Shown here: positions 45,530 to 56,897 of the stretch, piece by piece | Layout: every line of letters begins with the position of its first letter | How positions within the stretch are numbered: position 1 is the first letter of the stretch | NCBI RefSeq assembly: GCF_902499555.1 | Contig: NZ_CABVMM010000014.1 | Coordinates: 62,001 to 126,000 of the forward strand | DNA from: Mesonia oceanica | GTDB lineage: Bacteria > Bacteroidota > Bacteroidia > Flavobacteriales > Flavobacteriaceae | Direction: 5' to 3' | Length of the DNA stretch: 64,000 bases | Notes under the pieces: generated by a model | Databases searched by the model: none | What the model was told of the DNA's origin: nothing | The model's input: only the letters and a program-made list of their open reading frames with translations | Program-made: the position numbers and the translations under genes

Positions 45530-46399
45530 TTATCGGGTTGTAAAGGCCACTAAAATAATACTTACCACTGCCAATGCAATACCAATCCAGTTTTTTCTAA
45601 GTAATTTCTCTTTAAACAAGAAGATTCCCAACAAGGTAGAAAATAATACAATGGCTACATTATTCAGAATAAAAACCGTGGTGCTGGGCATGCCACTGCG
45701 AAGCGCTTGTATAAAAAAGTAAATGGAATAATAATTAGGAATGCCCAAAGCAATACCGCCTAAAATTTCTTTATAAGTGAATTTTATTTTCTTTTTGGAG
45801 AACTGAATAATTCCGGCAACGGTACCGATGGTCGCAGCACAAACAAAAACCGAAGTAGAAAATAAAGCCACATCTTCTTTGGCGACATAATTTTGTTCTA
45901 GAAATTTAATAAGGGTTTCTATAATTCCACTGCCCAGAAAAACCAAGAGCGGGAAAATAAGGGTGTTCTTTTCAAGCTGAATTCCCTTTTTGGTTTTTAC
46001 AGAAGAAAGGTAAACGGCGATCAGTGCTAGTATAATTCCAAATATTTTTAGAAATCCGGTGGGTTCATCGTAATAAAAAATCACAAATAAAATAGGAATG
46101 GCTACACTCATTTTACTGGCAACCGAAACTGCTGAAAGTCCACTTTTTTGTGTGGTCAACGCCATTAGGTTAAAAACCGTAATAAACAAAACCCCTAAAA
46201 TGCCAGCTCCTATAATCCAATCTTGAGCCAAGGTATCTTCTACAGAAAAAGTACGTTCTAAACCCAAATAACCGGCTACACAAGCGGTAAAATAATTAAT
46301 TATGATAGCGTAAAGTGAATTTATACCAAATTTATCAAGTAGTTTAAAGACCACGTAAATCGCACTTGAAGACAATATGCTCAGTAAAAGATAAATCAA
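45530..46399 (-). CDS. EamA/DMT family transporter
   Basis: This 289-residue inner-membrane protein has about ten transmembrane helices in two EamA repeats, the plan of the drug/metabolite transporter superfamily (RhaT/YdcZ-type exporters of small molecules). The first repeat spans about 1-135 and the second about 145-289, each with a helix pair rich in Gly and aromatic residues. The transported compound is unknown. The start overlaps the end of the upstream HAD gene by 4 bases, so the two are translationally coupled in an operon with ribD and yigZ. Confidence 0.87.
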   Translation of the reverse strand: MIYLLLSILSSSAIYVVFKLLDKFGINSLYAIIINYFTACVAGYLGLERTFSVEDTLAQDWIIGAGILGVLFITVFNLMALTTQKSGLSAVSVASKMSVAIPILFVIFYYDEPTGFLKIFGIILALIAVYLSSVKTKKGIQLEKNTLIFPLLVFLGSGIIETLIKFLEQNYVAKEDVALFSTSVFVCAATIGTVAGIIQFSKKKIKFTYKEILGGIALGIPNYYSIYFFIQALRSGMPSTTVFILNNVAIVLFSTLLGIFLFKEKLLRKNWIGIALAVVSIILVAFTTR

Positions 46400-47004
46400 A
46401 AGAGTTCTGCTTTTATGTTGAATAAATTCACGATGTCTTCCTGTTTAGGGTCGATGTTCCAAGTGTATATTCCTAAGCTTTTTGCTGCATCGGTATTTTC
46501 TTTGGTATCATCAATAAACAACACTTCTTCAGGTTGAAGTTGGTGTTCTTCTAAGACAAATTCATAAATATCGGCATTCGGTTTTCTAAAGTTGATTTCG
46601 TGAGAAAGGTAGAATGCATCAAAGCAGGACTTAAATTCAGCAAATGATTCAATATTTTGTTTTACCCAAGAAATATGTAAATCGTTGGTGTTACTCAACA
46701 AAATAAGTTGATAATTATGTTCAGCTTTTAATTGCTGAAGAAATTGTAAACGATGCTCAGGCAAATCTAACAAAATAGCATTCCAAGCATTTATTAAAGT
46801 TTTAGAAGAATTTTCCGGAAGCCGTTGAAGGTAAAAGTCAACAAATTCTTCTGAAGAAATTTTTCCCATTTCGTAAAGTTGATTCTGCCGGATCATTTCC
46901 GAAGAAAAATCATGTAAGCCTAATTTATTTAATTCCCTAAAGGTGGCTGCTTTGTCTAAATTGAGAAAAACGTCGCCGAAGTCAAATAAAAGCGTTTTAA
47001 TCAT
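46396..47004 (-). CDS. HAD family phosphatase (YihX-like)
   Basis: This 202-residue protein has a HAD motif I at FDFGDV (nucleophile D8, with Gly in place of the second Asp, as in the YihX-like group), motif II SNT near 103-105, and motif III/IV with the RKPNADIYEF and FIDDTKENTDAA blocks. The cap is the small helical type after motif I. Likely a sugar-phosphate or nucleotide phosphatase. In the operon it follows ribD with an 8-base overlap, so a role in the riboflavin pathway (removal of the phosphate from the pyrimidinedione intermediate after RibD) is possible. Confidence 0.88.
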   Translation of the reverse strand: MIKTLLFDFGDVFLNLDKAATFRELNKLGLHDFSSEMIRQNQLYEMGKISSEEFVDFYLQRLPENSSKTLINAWNAILLDLPEHRLQFLQQLKAEHNYQLILLSNTNDLHISWVKQNIESFAEFKSCFDAFYLSHEINFRKPNADIYEFVLEEHQLQPEEVLFIDDTKENTDAAKSLGIYTWNIDPKQEDIVNLFNIKAELF

Positions 47005-48049
47005 TCTTGTAAATTTCTAATTGGTCGCTTGCAATTTCTTGTTTTTCGATGATTTTTCCACTAAAGGTGGGTGCTTTAATTCCATTTTTAAAAAAAGCTT
47101 TCCCGGTAAAAACCCTTGCTTCATCCCAAAGATTCACATCAATAAAAGTTTGTAAGGTTTGTTTGCCGCCTTCGATGATTACCGATTGTAGTTCGTGCTG
47201 AAAAAGAACTTTACAAATTTCTTCTGCTAAATTCAAATTGAAGTTTAGCTTTTCAAAATGAATATTTTCTTTTTTCAATGCTGAAGGAATTTCAGTTTTA
47301 GCATCAATAATCACAATTGTTTTTATATTCCCATCCAACAAATGAGAATCCGCCGGAATCCGTAAATTTCTATCTAAAACTACTCTCACAGGATTTTTAC
47401 CTTCCCAAAGTCGGGTGTTCAGTTTGGGGTTATCTTTTATGGCAGTTTCTGTTCCCACCAAAATACTTTGTTCTTCGCTACGCCATTTATGTACCAATTG
47501 TTTTGACCCTGAATTGGTAATCCAAACCGGTTCACGGCTGTTTTGTGTTTCTGGTGCTATAAAACCATCTTTTGTTTGTGCCCATTTTAAAATAATATAG
47601 GGACGTTGGTGTTGATGAAAGGTGAAAAATCGTTTGTTCAATTCTTGACTCTCCTCTTCTAAAACTCCCAAAATCACTTCACAACCTGCGCTCATTAATT
47701 TTTGAATTCCGCGGCCTTGCACTTTTGCAAAAGGATCCATGGTACCAATTACCACGCGTTTAATCTTGTTTGCAATTATCAAATCGCTACATGGTGGCGT
47801 TTTTCCGAAGTGAGAACACGGTTCTAAACTCACATAAATTGTTGCTTTTTTTAGAAGTGATTTATCTTTTACTGAATTTATAGCATTTACTTCCGCATGA
47901 GGTTCACCGGCTTTTTTGTGCCAGCCTTCACCAATAATTTGGTCATCATAAACAATCACACTTCCTACCAAAGGATTCGGGTAGGTGTTACCCATAGCAT
48001 TTTTTGCCAACTGGATGCAGCGTTGTAAATAGAATTCGTGTTTTTTCAC
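46997..48049 (-). CDS. ribD: Bifunctional riboflavin biosynthesis protein RibD
   Basis: RibD deaminates and then reduces the GTP-cyclohydrolase II product in riboflavin synthesis. The 350-residue protein has the zinc-dependent deaminase at about 1-145, with zinc ligands H51, C78 and C87 and proton shuttle E53 (HAEVNA and PCSHFGKTPPC). The reductase domain follows (about 150-350), with LKWAQTKDGFIAP and the VIIEGGKQTLQ block. It overlaps the HAD phosphatase gene by 8 bases. An XRE-type regulator gene ends 12 bases before it. No other rib gene or FMN riboswitch is visible here. Confidence 0.95.
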   Translation of the reverse strand: MKKHEFYLQRCIQLAKNAMGNTYPNPLVGSVIVYDDQIIGEGWHKKAGEPHAEVNAINSVKDKSLLKKATIYVSLEPCSHFGKTPPCSDLIIANKIKRVVIGTMDPFAKVQGRGIQKLMSAGCEVILGVLEEESQELNKRFFTFHQHQRPYIILKWAQTKDGFIAPETQNSREPVWITNSGSKQLVHKWRSEEQSILVGTETAIKDNPKLNTRLWEGKNPVRVVLDRNLRIPADSHLLDGNIKTIVIIDAKTEIPSALKKENIHFEKLNFNLNLAEEICKVLFQHELQSVIIEGGKQTLQTFIDVNLWDEARVFTGKAFFKNGIKAPTFSGKIIEKQEIASDQLEIYKND

Positions 48050-48061
48050 TTCTCAAATTTT

Positions 48062-48424
48062 TCAGAAATTTTTATTTTCTATTAGAAAAATCAATTTTTT
48101 TAATAAGTAGTTATTTTCTCTGAGTAAATCAGGTATTTCTCTAAGGCTATCTAAAGTTTTGCTGTCTATATTATCATCTTTTTTATCAATAAAAATTTCT
48201 CCTTTACCAGTATATAGATATTCAGCTCTTAAGTCAGGAAATTTATTAATCAACCTCTCAGCAAGATTAGGAGTGATTTTACCAGTTCCCGTATCCGTGG
48301 TGATATTATAGATGGAGTTGTGGCTTTTATAGCCTAGATCTTCTGATAATCTTTTTGGATTGGTATGTAGCGCTTCTATTACATTTTTTAGAATTTCTTT
48401 GTCTTTAATTTTGTTTTCTTCCAT
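48062..48424 (-). CDS. XRE-like helix-turn-helix protein
   Basis: This 120-residue cytoplasmic protein has a helix-turn-helix of the lambda-repressor (XRE) type at about 7-65, with NPKRLSEDLGYKSHNSIYNIT as the likely recognition region and NLAERLINKFPDL as the fourth helix. A variable C-terminal ~45 residues with an Asp-rich stretch end in a coiled helix that may dimerise. I chose the ATG at 48424 (MEENKIKD); an upstream frame of 40 codons is AT-rich and unlike the family. It is similar to phage-derived regulators but no phage gene is near. It precedes the ribD operon by 12 bases and may be co-transcribed. Confidence 0.78.
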   Translation of the reverse strand: MEENKIKDKEILKNVIEALHTNPKRLSEDLGYKSHNSIYNITTDTGTGKITPNLAERLINKFPDLRAEYLYTGKGEIFIDKKDDNIDSKTLDSLREIPDLLRENNYLLKKLIFLIENKNF

Positions 48425-48511
48425 TGTCTTGGTATTTGATATATTACTTTGCCGGAAAAAATGAAAATAATAGGCACCTTTGCAAATCAAAAATAGCATG
48501 AAAAATTTACA

Positions 48512-49000
48512 ATGAAGCAACTTATTATACGTCGTATTCAACAAAAAGATAATCCATATGTAGCGCAGATGATTCGTGAGGTTTTAGTTGAATCTGGTGC
48601 GCCAAAAGTAGGAACGGCTTACGAAGACAAAACTTTAGATAAAATGTTTGAAGCTTATGCCGAAGAACGTTCTGCTTATTTTGTGGTAGAAGAGGCGGGT
48701 AAAATTATTGGAAGTGCCGGTATTGCTCCTTTAGCTGGAGAAAAAGAACATATATGTGAATTACAGAAAATGTATTTTTCTGCGGAAGCTCGTGGCAGAG
48801 GTTTAGGAAAAGAGATGATGAAGGTTTGTTTAGCTTTTGCCAGAGAACAAAAGTTTACGCAATGTTACTTAGAAACTTTACCTTATATGAAAGCTGCTCA
48901 GAAATTGTACAAACGTACAGGGTTTAAAGAAATTAACCACCGAATGGGAAGTACAGGTCATTACTCTTGTGATGTTTGGATGTTGAAAGAATTGTCTTAG
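48512..49000 (+). CDS. GNAT family N-acetyltransferase
   Basis: This 162-residue acetyl-CoA-dependent acetyltransferase has the full GNAT fold. The acetyl-CoA pyrophosphate loop is at about 93-98 (RGRGLG, from a Q/RxxGxG/A motif). The strand before it carries ELQKMYFSAEAR, and motif B has AAQKLYKRTGFKEI near the end. The acceptor is unknown; the gene stands alone between two minus-strand genes and is divergent from the XRE gene. Confidence 0.92.
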   Translation: MKQLIIRRIQQKDNPYVAQMIREVLVESGAPKVGTAYEDKTLDKMFEAYAEERSAYFVVEEAGKIIGSAGIAPLAGEKEHICELQKMYFSAEARGRGLGKEMMKVCLAFAREQKFTQCYLETLPYMKAAQKLYKRTGFKEINHRMGSTGHYSCDVWMLKELS

Positions 49001-49002
49001 CT

Positions 49003-49449
49003 TTAAATTTTAAATACAATAGGTAAAGCGTATAAAACCCCAACTGGTTTTCCGTCAACTTTACCGGGTTTCATTTTAGGTAATTTCTTTAGGATTCTTA
49101 AGGCTTCTTTTTCTAGTCTAGGATGATCTCCACGAGCTTCAATATCAACTACTTTTCCATCTTCATCAATTTTAAATCTAGTGTAAAGACGGTTAATTCC
49201 TTTTTTACCGTATTTTTTTGAAATTTTTAAATTAAATTTTTCCGATACAAATAATTTAATCATTTCAGACATGCAAGCTTTTTTCTCTTTATTTGATGAA
49301 GCGTTTTCACAACCAGGATATATAGGGACTTCTTCTATTTTAGCAAAAGGCGCTTCGTTATTTTCATTTAAAATGTCTTCTTGGTTTTCTGTTTGAGAAT
49401 AACATAATAAGGAACATAAAACTAAAAAAAATGTAATTATATTTTTCAT
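49003..49449 (-). CDS. Secreted protein with TonB C-terminal-like domain
   Basis: This 148-residue protein has a cleaved-type signal peptide (1-18, ending CYSQ) and then a domain like the C-terminal domain of TonB at about 70-148 (RLYTRFKIDEDGKVVDIEARG, LEKEALRILKKLPKMKPG). Unlike true TonB it has no membrane anchor and no Pro-rich spacer. Such short proteins are numerous in Flavobacteriaceae; whether they touch receptors is unknown. C46 and C58 in the linker may form a disulfide. It is convergent with the GNAT gene with a 2-base gap. Confidence 0.83.
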   Translation of the reverse strand: MKNIITFFLVLCSLLCYSQTENQEDILNENNEAPFAKIEEVPIYPGCENASSNKEKKACMSEMIKLFVSEKFNLKISKKYGKKGINRLYTRFKIDEDGKVVDIEARGDHPRLEKEALRILKKLPKMKPGKVDGKPVGVLYALPIVFKI

Positions 49450-49545
49450 AGGAGAATTAATTTACTGGCAATATAATAAGTTTTTTTCCAATCAACTTTA
49501 ATTGAATTTATAGTTTATTAGTTTTACTGTTTAAATATTGAAACC

Positions 49546-50427
49546 TTGAAACTAAAAGAATTTAAAGCTGAATTTTTTAGAAAACTGCTTCCACTGTTTC
49601 CAGAGACAGAAGTGGAATCGTTCTTCTATTTGTTAACCGAAGCTTATTTGGAGAAAAAGAGAATTCAGTTAGCCTTGGAACCAGAATTGGAAATAAATGA
49701 AGAACAACTTGAGCAGTTTCAGAAAGCTTTAGGGCGATTACTTCAGCAGGAACCTATTCAATATATTTTAGGAAATACCGAGTTTTTTGGTTATCCGTTT
49801 CAAGTAAATCAACATACCTTAATTCCACGTCCGGAGACTGAAGAATTAGTCGCTTGGATCATTGAAGATGTAAAAAATAAGAATCAAGAGAATTCTCACC
49901 ACAAACCACTCAACTCTAAAATTACTATTCTAGACATTGGTACAGGAAGCGGCTGTATTCCTATAAGTTTGGCTAAGGAACTTCCGTATGCAAAAATCAG
50001 TTCAATAGATGTTTCTAAAGAAGCTTTACAGATGGCTCAAAGAAATGCTGAACTTAATGAAGTAGAAGTTAATTTTATTCAACAAGACATTTTAACTACT
50101 GAAAGTTTGCCTGAAAAGTATGATGTGATTGTTTCCAATCCGCCTTATGTTCGAATTTTGGAAAAAGAAATGATGCATCAAAATGTGCTTGATTTTGAAC
50201 CGGATTTGGCATTGTTTGTTGAAAATGAAAACCCGTTAATTTTCTACCGAAAAATAGCCCAATTAGCCAAAGAGGCTTTGACCGAAAACGGGACTTTATA
50301 CTTTGAAATCAATGAATACTTACCTGAAGAAATGAAATCTTTGTTAAAAGGTTTCGGCTATAAGGAAATTGAACTGAAAAAGGATATTTTTGGTAAAAAT
50401 AGAATGTGTAGCGCATCATTACGGTAA
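49546..50427 (+). CDS. prmC: Peptide chain release factor N5-glutamine methyltransferase PrmC
   Basis: PrmC methylates the GGQ glutamine of release factors 1 and 2, raising their activity. The 293-residue protein has the helical N-terminal domain (about 1-85), the SAM-binding motif ILDIGTGSGCIPISL at about 127-141, and the catalytic NPPYV at about 200-204. The start is TTG at 49546; its first residues (MKLKEFKAEFF) fit the family, and no ATG is near. It is divergent from the TonB-domain gene. Confidence 0.95.
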   Translation: MKLKEFKAEFFRKLLPLFPETEVESFFYLLTEAYLEKKRIQLALEPELEINEEQLEQFQKALGRLLQQEPIQYILGNTEFFGYPFQVNQHTLIPRPETEELVAWIIEDVKNKNQENSHHKPLNSKITILDIGTGSGCIPISLAKELPYAKISSIDVSKEALQMAQRNAELNEVEVNFIQQDILTTESLPEKYDVIVSNPPYVRILEKEMMHQNVLDFEPDLALFVENENPLIFYRKIAQLAKEALTENGTLYFEINEYLPEEMKSLLKGFGYKEIELKKDIFGKNRMCSASLR

Positions 50428-50605
50428 GAAAATAATATAAATGGAGCGTGCTTGAAACATTCAAATTAGAAATTTTTTAGCAAGTTTAAGATAAATTGCT
50501 TTTCTGTTATACGGAGTCAGTTAAATTAGATTCCTTTCTTAATTAGGGAAGGTTGATTTTTTAAATTGATTTGAAAAAGACAGAAGGGTAAAAAACTAAT
50601 CCAAT

Positions 50606-51223
50606 ATGAATTCAACAAAAAAATCTTCTCCCAATTTTATCAAAAGCATTGCGGTTTTTTGCGGTAGTAGCGATAGCAATGATGAATTTATTTATAGCCA
50701 AGCATATGAATTGGGACGTACGCTGGCCGGTAAAAATATAGATTTGGTTTACGGTGGAAGTAAACTCGGGTTGATGGGACAAGTGGCCAAGGGTACTTTG
50801 GAAAACGATGGACTTGCCTTTGGCGTGATTCCTGAATTTTTAAAAACCAAAGAGATTGTTCATCGGGAACTCACTGAGCTTATTACTGTGCAAGACATGC
50901 ACGAGCGTAAACTAAAGATGCACGAAATGAGTGACGGTTTTATTATGCTTCCCGGTGGCTTTGGGACATTTGAAGAATTTTTCGAGATCGTTACCTGGGG
51001 TCAATTAGGTTTACATCAAAAACCAATTGGAGTATTAAATACCGAAGGTTATTACAACGATTTGCTAATGATGTTCAATAATATGGTAACCAAAGGCTTG
51101 TTGAAAAAAGAGAATTTAGAATTGATTTTAGTGTCCGATTCGATTGAAATTTTGTTGGATAAAATGCATAACTATGAATCGAATGTGGAAACAAAATGGT
51201 TAACCAGTAAAGAACAAACTTAA
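50606..51223 (+). CDS. LOG family protein (cytokinin riboside 5'-monophosphate phosphoribohydrolase-like)
   Basis: This 205-residue Rossmann-fold protein has the LOG motif PGGFGTFEE at about 116-124 and the upstream YGGSKLGLMG nucleotide-binding segment at about 50-59. The ribose-releasing reaction on nucleoside monophosphates is known for plant LOG and related bacterial enzymes; the bacterial physiological substrate is often unclear. It shares its last base with the start of the VOC gene (TAATG), so the two are translationally coupled. Confidence 0.93.
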   Translation: MNSTKKSSPNFIKSIAVFCGSSDSNDEFIYSQAYELGRTLAGKNIDLVYGGSKLGLMGQVAKGTLENDGLAFGVIPEFLKTKEIVHRELTELITVQDMHERKLKMHEMSDGFIMLPGGFGTFEEFFEIVTWGQLGLHQKPIGVLNTEGYYNDLLMMFNNMVTKGLLKKENLELILVSDSIEILLDKMHNYESNVETKWLTSKEQT

Positions 51224-51891
51224 TGAAGATTAAGCAACTTCATATTTACACTAAAAATTTACAGGAACAAAAGAGGTTTTATGCAGAAGTTTTAGAACTT
51301 CCGGTAAGGCAAATAGGTACCAATATGATTCAAGTTCTGTTAGGTTTTTCTGAAATTTTTATAGAAGAAAAATCAACAGCAAAACCTTATCATATAGCTT
51401 TTCATATCATGCCCAATAAAATTGAACAAGCTCAACACTGGTTAAGTGATAAGGTTGAATGTTTGACTTTTGAAGGAAATCCTATTATTGAATTTCCAGC
51501 ATGGAACGCGAGGTCTCTTTATTTTTATGATGAAAATAAAAATATTGTGGAATTTATTTCTCGTAAGGATTTGTTCCCAAAAACAGAAAAAAACTTTGAT
51601 GCTGAACAAATTTTAGGAATTGCAGAAGTTGGTTTGGTGACCGAAGATGTAAACGAGAAATTTACTTATCTTCAACAAGAAATTGGATTGGGAAGGTATG
51701 ATGGCGATCAAACCCGTTTTTGTGCAGTTGGGGACGACCTAGGTTTGTTAATCACCATTAACCGTCAAGAAAAAGACTGGTTCCCCTCTAATGATAAAGC
51801 TTACGTGGCAGATTTTCAAATAGCCATTCAGCATAACGAAAAAGATTTTATGCTTCGATTTGAAAATAATAAGCTGTTGAAAATTAAATAA
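51223..51891 (+). CDS. VOC (glyoxalase fold) family protein
   Basis: This 222-residue protein has one complete vicinal-oxygen-chelate module at about 1-118 (KIKQLHIYTKNLQEQKRFYAEV in part, ending in FYDENKNIVEFISR), and a second, shorter half (about 130-195) that is partly degenerate. Potential metal ligands in module 1 are H6, H54 and E111. Substrate unknown. It is coupled to the LOG gene by a 1-base overlap, which hints at joint handling of a small nucleotide- or sugar-derived compound. Confidence 0.78.
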   Translation: MKIKQLHIYTKNLQEQKRFYAEVLELPVRQIGTNMIQVLLGFSEIFIEEKSTAKPYHIAFHIMPNKIEQAQHWLSDKVECLTFEGNPIIEFPAWNARSLYFYDENKNIVEFISRKDLFPKTEKNFDAEQILGIAEVGLVTEDVNEKFTYLQQEIGLGRYDGDQTRFCAVGDDLGLLITINRQEKDWFPSNDKAYVADFQIAIQHNEKDFMLRFENNKLLKIK

Positions 51892-51932
51892 TTGCTGGTA
51901 ATTTACCATGAGGTTGTTATCACATTTATTTT

Positions 51933-51954
51933 CACACTGAGCGGAGTCGAAGTG
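51933..51954. repeat. REP-like intergenic palindrome, copy 2
   Basis: CACACTGAGCGGAGTCGAAGTG lies between the VOC gene and the DUF1304 gene. It shares GAGCGGAGTCGA with the copy at 8465-8485 and is partly self-complementary (CACT...AGTG). Confidence 0.6.
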
Positions 51955-52007
51955 TTTATTCAAGAGATTATCTCAAAAGGTGAAATGATCACAAATAAAA
52001 ATAACTA

Positions 52008-52373
52008 ATGGAAATAATTATTAGCATCCTTATCGGTTTTATAGCCTTTTTTCATCTTTACATTTTATGGTTTGAAATGTTTGCTTGGGAGTCGAAAGGG
52101 CCAAAAGTTTTTAAAAAATTTCCTAAAGACCTATTTCCGGCAACAAAAGCCATGGCTGCCAATCAAGGACTTTATAACGGATTTTTAGCAGCGGGGTTAA
52201 TTTGGTCTTTTTTTATTGAAAATGAACCTTGGCAACGTAATATTTCCCTCTTTTTCTTAGGTTGTGTGCTCATTGCTGGGATTTATGGTTCATTAACCGC
52301 AGACAAGAAAATTTTCTACATACAAGCCTTACCTGCTTTAATGACCATTCTATTAATTGTCATTAATTTTTAA
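52008..52373 (+). CDS. DUF1304 family membrane protein
   Basis: This 121-residue protein has four transmembrane helices (about 1-20, 55-70, 76-95 and 101-119). The EMFAWESKGPKVFK loop after helix 1 and the NQGLYNGFLAAGLIW helix are the hallmarks of DUF1304. The function is unknown. It lies 24 bases before ligA on the same strand. Confidence 0.9.
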   Translation: MEIIISILIGFIAFFHLYILWFEMFAWESKGPKVFKKFPKDLFPATKAMAANQGLYNGFLAAGLIWSFFIENEPWQRNISLFFLGCVLIAGIYGSLTADKKIFYIQALPALMTILLIVINF

Positions 52374-54991
<2,618 letters not shown>

Positions 54992-55010
54992 TTTCTTTTC
55001 TGTTTAAGAT

Positions 55011-55030
55011 CTCGACTCCACTCGAGTTGG
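55011..55030. repeat. REP-like intergenic palindrome, copy 3
   Basis: CTCGACTCCACTCGAGTTGG lies between two convergent genes. Its reverse complement differs from the sequence at 8465-8483 in one base over 19, so the two are inverted copies of one element. Confidence 0.6.
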
Positions 55031-55068
55031 CATTAATTGAACATAAAAAATTTCTGTATTGGTAGAAA

Positions 55069-55980
55069 TTAAACTTCAATTGCTGCGCCTTCAGCTGAAA
55101 TATTATTTTCTTGGTCTAAATAGAAATCAATTCGGCCTAAATTTACACCTGCCCAACCGGTCTGATTTACTAATACTTTCTTTCCTTCCAAGTTTTTAGT
55201 TACTGTTGGCTTGGGTAAAAATGTATGCGTATGCCCACCGATAATTAAATCAATGTCTTTGGTTTGTGAAGCTAATTTGAGATCGTCTATTTTATCTGAA
55301 TCATAATGATAACCCAAGTGAGAAAGACAAATTACTAAATCACATTTTTCTTCTTGCTTTAGTTTTTTTGTCATTTCTTGGGCAATTTCAACCGGATTTA
55401 GATATTGCGTTTCCTTATAGTTTTTCTTGCTTACCAATCCATCGAGTTCGATCCCTAAACCAAAAACGCCAATTTTTACTCCGTCTTTAGTAAAGACTTG
55501 GTAATCTTTTACTTTTCCGTCAAGGATTGTGTTTGAAAAATCGTAGTTAGAACTAATAAAACTAAAATCTGCATTGGGTAATTGCGCGTTAAAACCATCG
55601 ATGCCATTATCAAAATCGTGATTCCCTAAAGTTGCAGCATCGTATTTTAGCTTGCTCATCAATTTGAATTCAATTTCACCTCCGTAAAAATTGAAAAATG
55701 GCGTTCCTTGAAAAATATCTCCGGCATCTAATAAAAGCGTATTCGGGTTTTCTTTTCTAATGTTTTCGATTAAGCTGTAGCGACGGGAAATTCCTCCTAA
55801 ATTTGGGTATTTAGCGTCGTCTGCCGGAAAAGGTTCAATGTGACTATGTACATCGTTGGTATGTAAAATGGTAATATGCTTTGCAGGTGCTTTAAAAGAA
55901 GAAGATAGCAATCCCAATCCGCCAATTCCTGTGAAAATTCCGGCTGCCGCTGTGTTTTGTATAAAAGTTTTTCTTTTCAT
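55069..55980 (-). CDS. Metallophosphatase half of a split 5'-nucleotidase (UshA N-domain-like)
   Basis: This 303-residue protein has an export signal (1-33, starting MKRKTF, a possible twin-arginine variant) and a calcineurin-like phosphoesterase domain of the 5'-nucleotidase family at about 35-300. Metal-ligand motifs appear in order: HTNDVHSH, DAGDIFQG, LGNHDFDNG, a CLSHLGYH segment and GGHTHTF. In UshA this domain is followed in the same chain by a C-terminal nucleotide-binding domain, which is missing here but encoded by the adjacent upstream gene. It lies 1 base after that gene, so the two are probably translated together and act in the periplasm on nucleotides. Confidence 0.88.
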   Translation of the reverse strand: MKRKTFIQNTAAAGIFTGIGGLGLLSSSFKAPAKHITILHTNDVHSHIEPFPADDAKYPNLGGISRRYSLIENIRKENPNTLLLDAGDIFQGTPFFNFYGGEIEFKLMSKLKYDAATLGNHDFDNGIDGFNAQLPNADFSFISSNYDFSNTILDGKVKDYQVFTKDGVKIGVFGLGIELDGLVSKKNYKETQYLNPVEIAQEMTKKLKQEEKCDLVICLSHLGYHYDSDKIDDLKLASQTKDIDLIIGGHTHTFLPKPTVTKNLEGKKVLVNQTGWAGVNLGRIDFYLDQENNISAEGAAIEV

Positions 55981-55981
55981 C

Positions 55982-56746
55982 TTACTTTTCCAATTTTATA
56001 AAACGTTCATCTGTTACCGGTGCAATGGTATCTTTCTTTTTAAAATAATCGATAAATAGATTTCTTAATTTGTAATTCATCTGCATTACAGTATCTGCTT
56101 TTGCTAAAAAATCCATATGATCACCACCTTTTTGTAAGTAATCGTTGGTGGCAATGTAGTAGAAATGATCTTTTTCTAAAGGCTTTCCTTGCACTAAATT
56201 TCTCTCAATGCTTCCATTTTTGTTTAAAATCAATTGCATTCCTGAGATAGGATGAGCAGTTTGATTTTTAGCTAAATAATTAAACAATTCTTGCATGGCT
56301 TCTGCAGATAAACGAACGACGACTGCTTCATTTTCAAAGGGCATAATATTGTATGCGGTTTTAGTAGTCACGTTACCTTGGTTGATGGTTGAACGTATTC
56401 CGCCGTAATTCAATAAAACTCCGTCTATGCTATCTTCGGTTCGTGAAAAGAAAATGGGTTGAAGCATTTCCATGACTGCATCAGCTTCCATATTTCCGAT
56501 AGCAGTATTGTATTTTGAATCAGACTTAGCTAATGCTTTTGGAGCATAGGCGAGTATTGCGCTCATTTCTTTTTCAATATGATTAGCATAAGGCGCAATA
56601 AATTCATTTAATTCTTTATTGGAAGCAATAGAATCTGTTATTTTAATTTCTTCTCCTTCAATTCTAGAAACCTTTAGCGGTTGTTCTTTGCAAGACTGAA
56701 AGAAAATGAAGGAATATATCGTTAGGAAAAAAGCAATCTTTTTCAT
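55982..56746 (-). CDS. C-terminal (substrate-binding) half of a split 5'-nucleotidase, lipoprotein
   Basis: This 254-residue lipoprotein (lipobox QSC, Cys19) matches the C-terminal domain of UshA/5'-nucleotidase. The substrate-binding landmarks are NYGGIRSTI (about 132-140), MPFENEAVV (about 155-163) and the NDYL-QKGGDHMDF block (about 221-234). The catalytic metallophosphatase domain is absent from this chain and encoded by the next gene. It is the first gene of the pair on the minus strand, so the domain order in the operon is the reverse of that in the usual fused enzyme. Membrane anchoring of this half may recruit the other. Confidence 0.87.
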   Translation of the reverse strand: MKKIAFFLTIYSFIFFQSCKEQPLKVSRIEGEEIKITDSIASNKELNEFIAPYANHIEKEMSAILAYAPKALAKSDSKYNTAIGNMEADAVMEMLQPIFFSRTEDSIDGVLLNYGGIRSTINQGNVTTKTAYNIMPFENEAVVVRLSAEAMQELFNYLAKNQTAHPISGMQLILNKNGSIERNLVQGKPLEKDHFYYIATNDYLQKGGDHMDFLAKADTVMQMNYKLRNLFIDYFKKKDTIAPVTDERFIKLEK

Positions 56747-56897
56747 TAAAAAATAAATTTAAAGACAAAGATAAGAAGAGAAATCATACGAATTAAGTAA
56801 AACCCAAAAAGCTAACGCTAGCTTAATGTTTAAAATTTTGAGTTGTGATGTAACTTTTTGGCATGTTTGCAGTCTTATGTGTAAAATAATTTAATTG

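Noticed and set aside
50531..50560. Terminator after prmC (imperfect CCTTTC/GGGAAGG hairpin)
   Set aside because: The stem is short with a G-T pair and the T run is set back from it; support is too weak.
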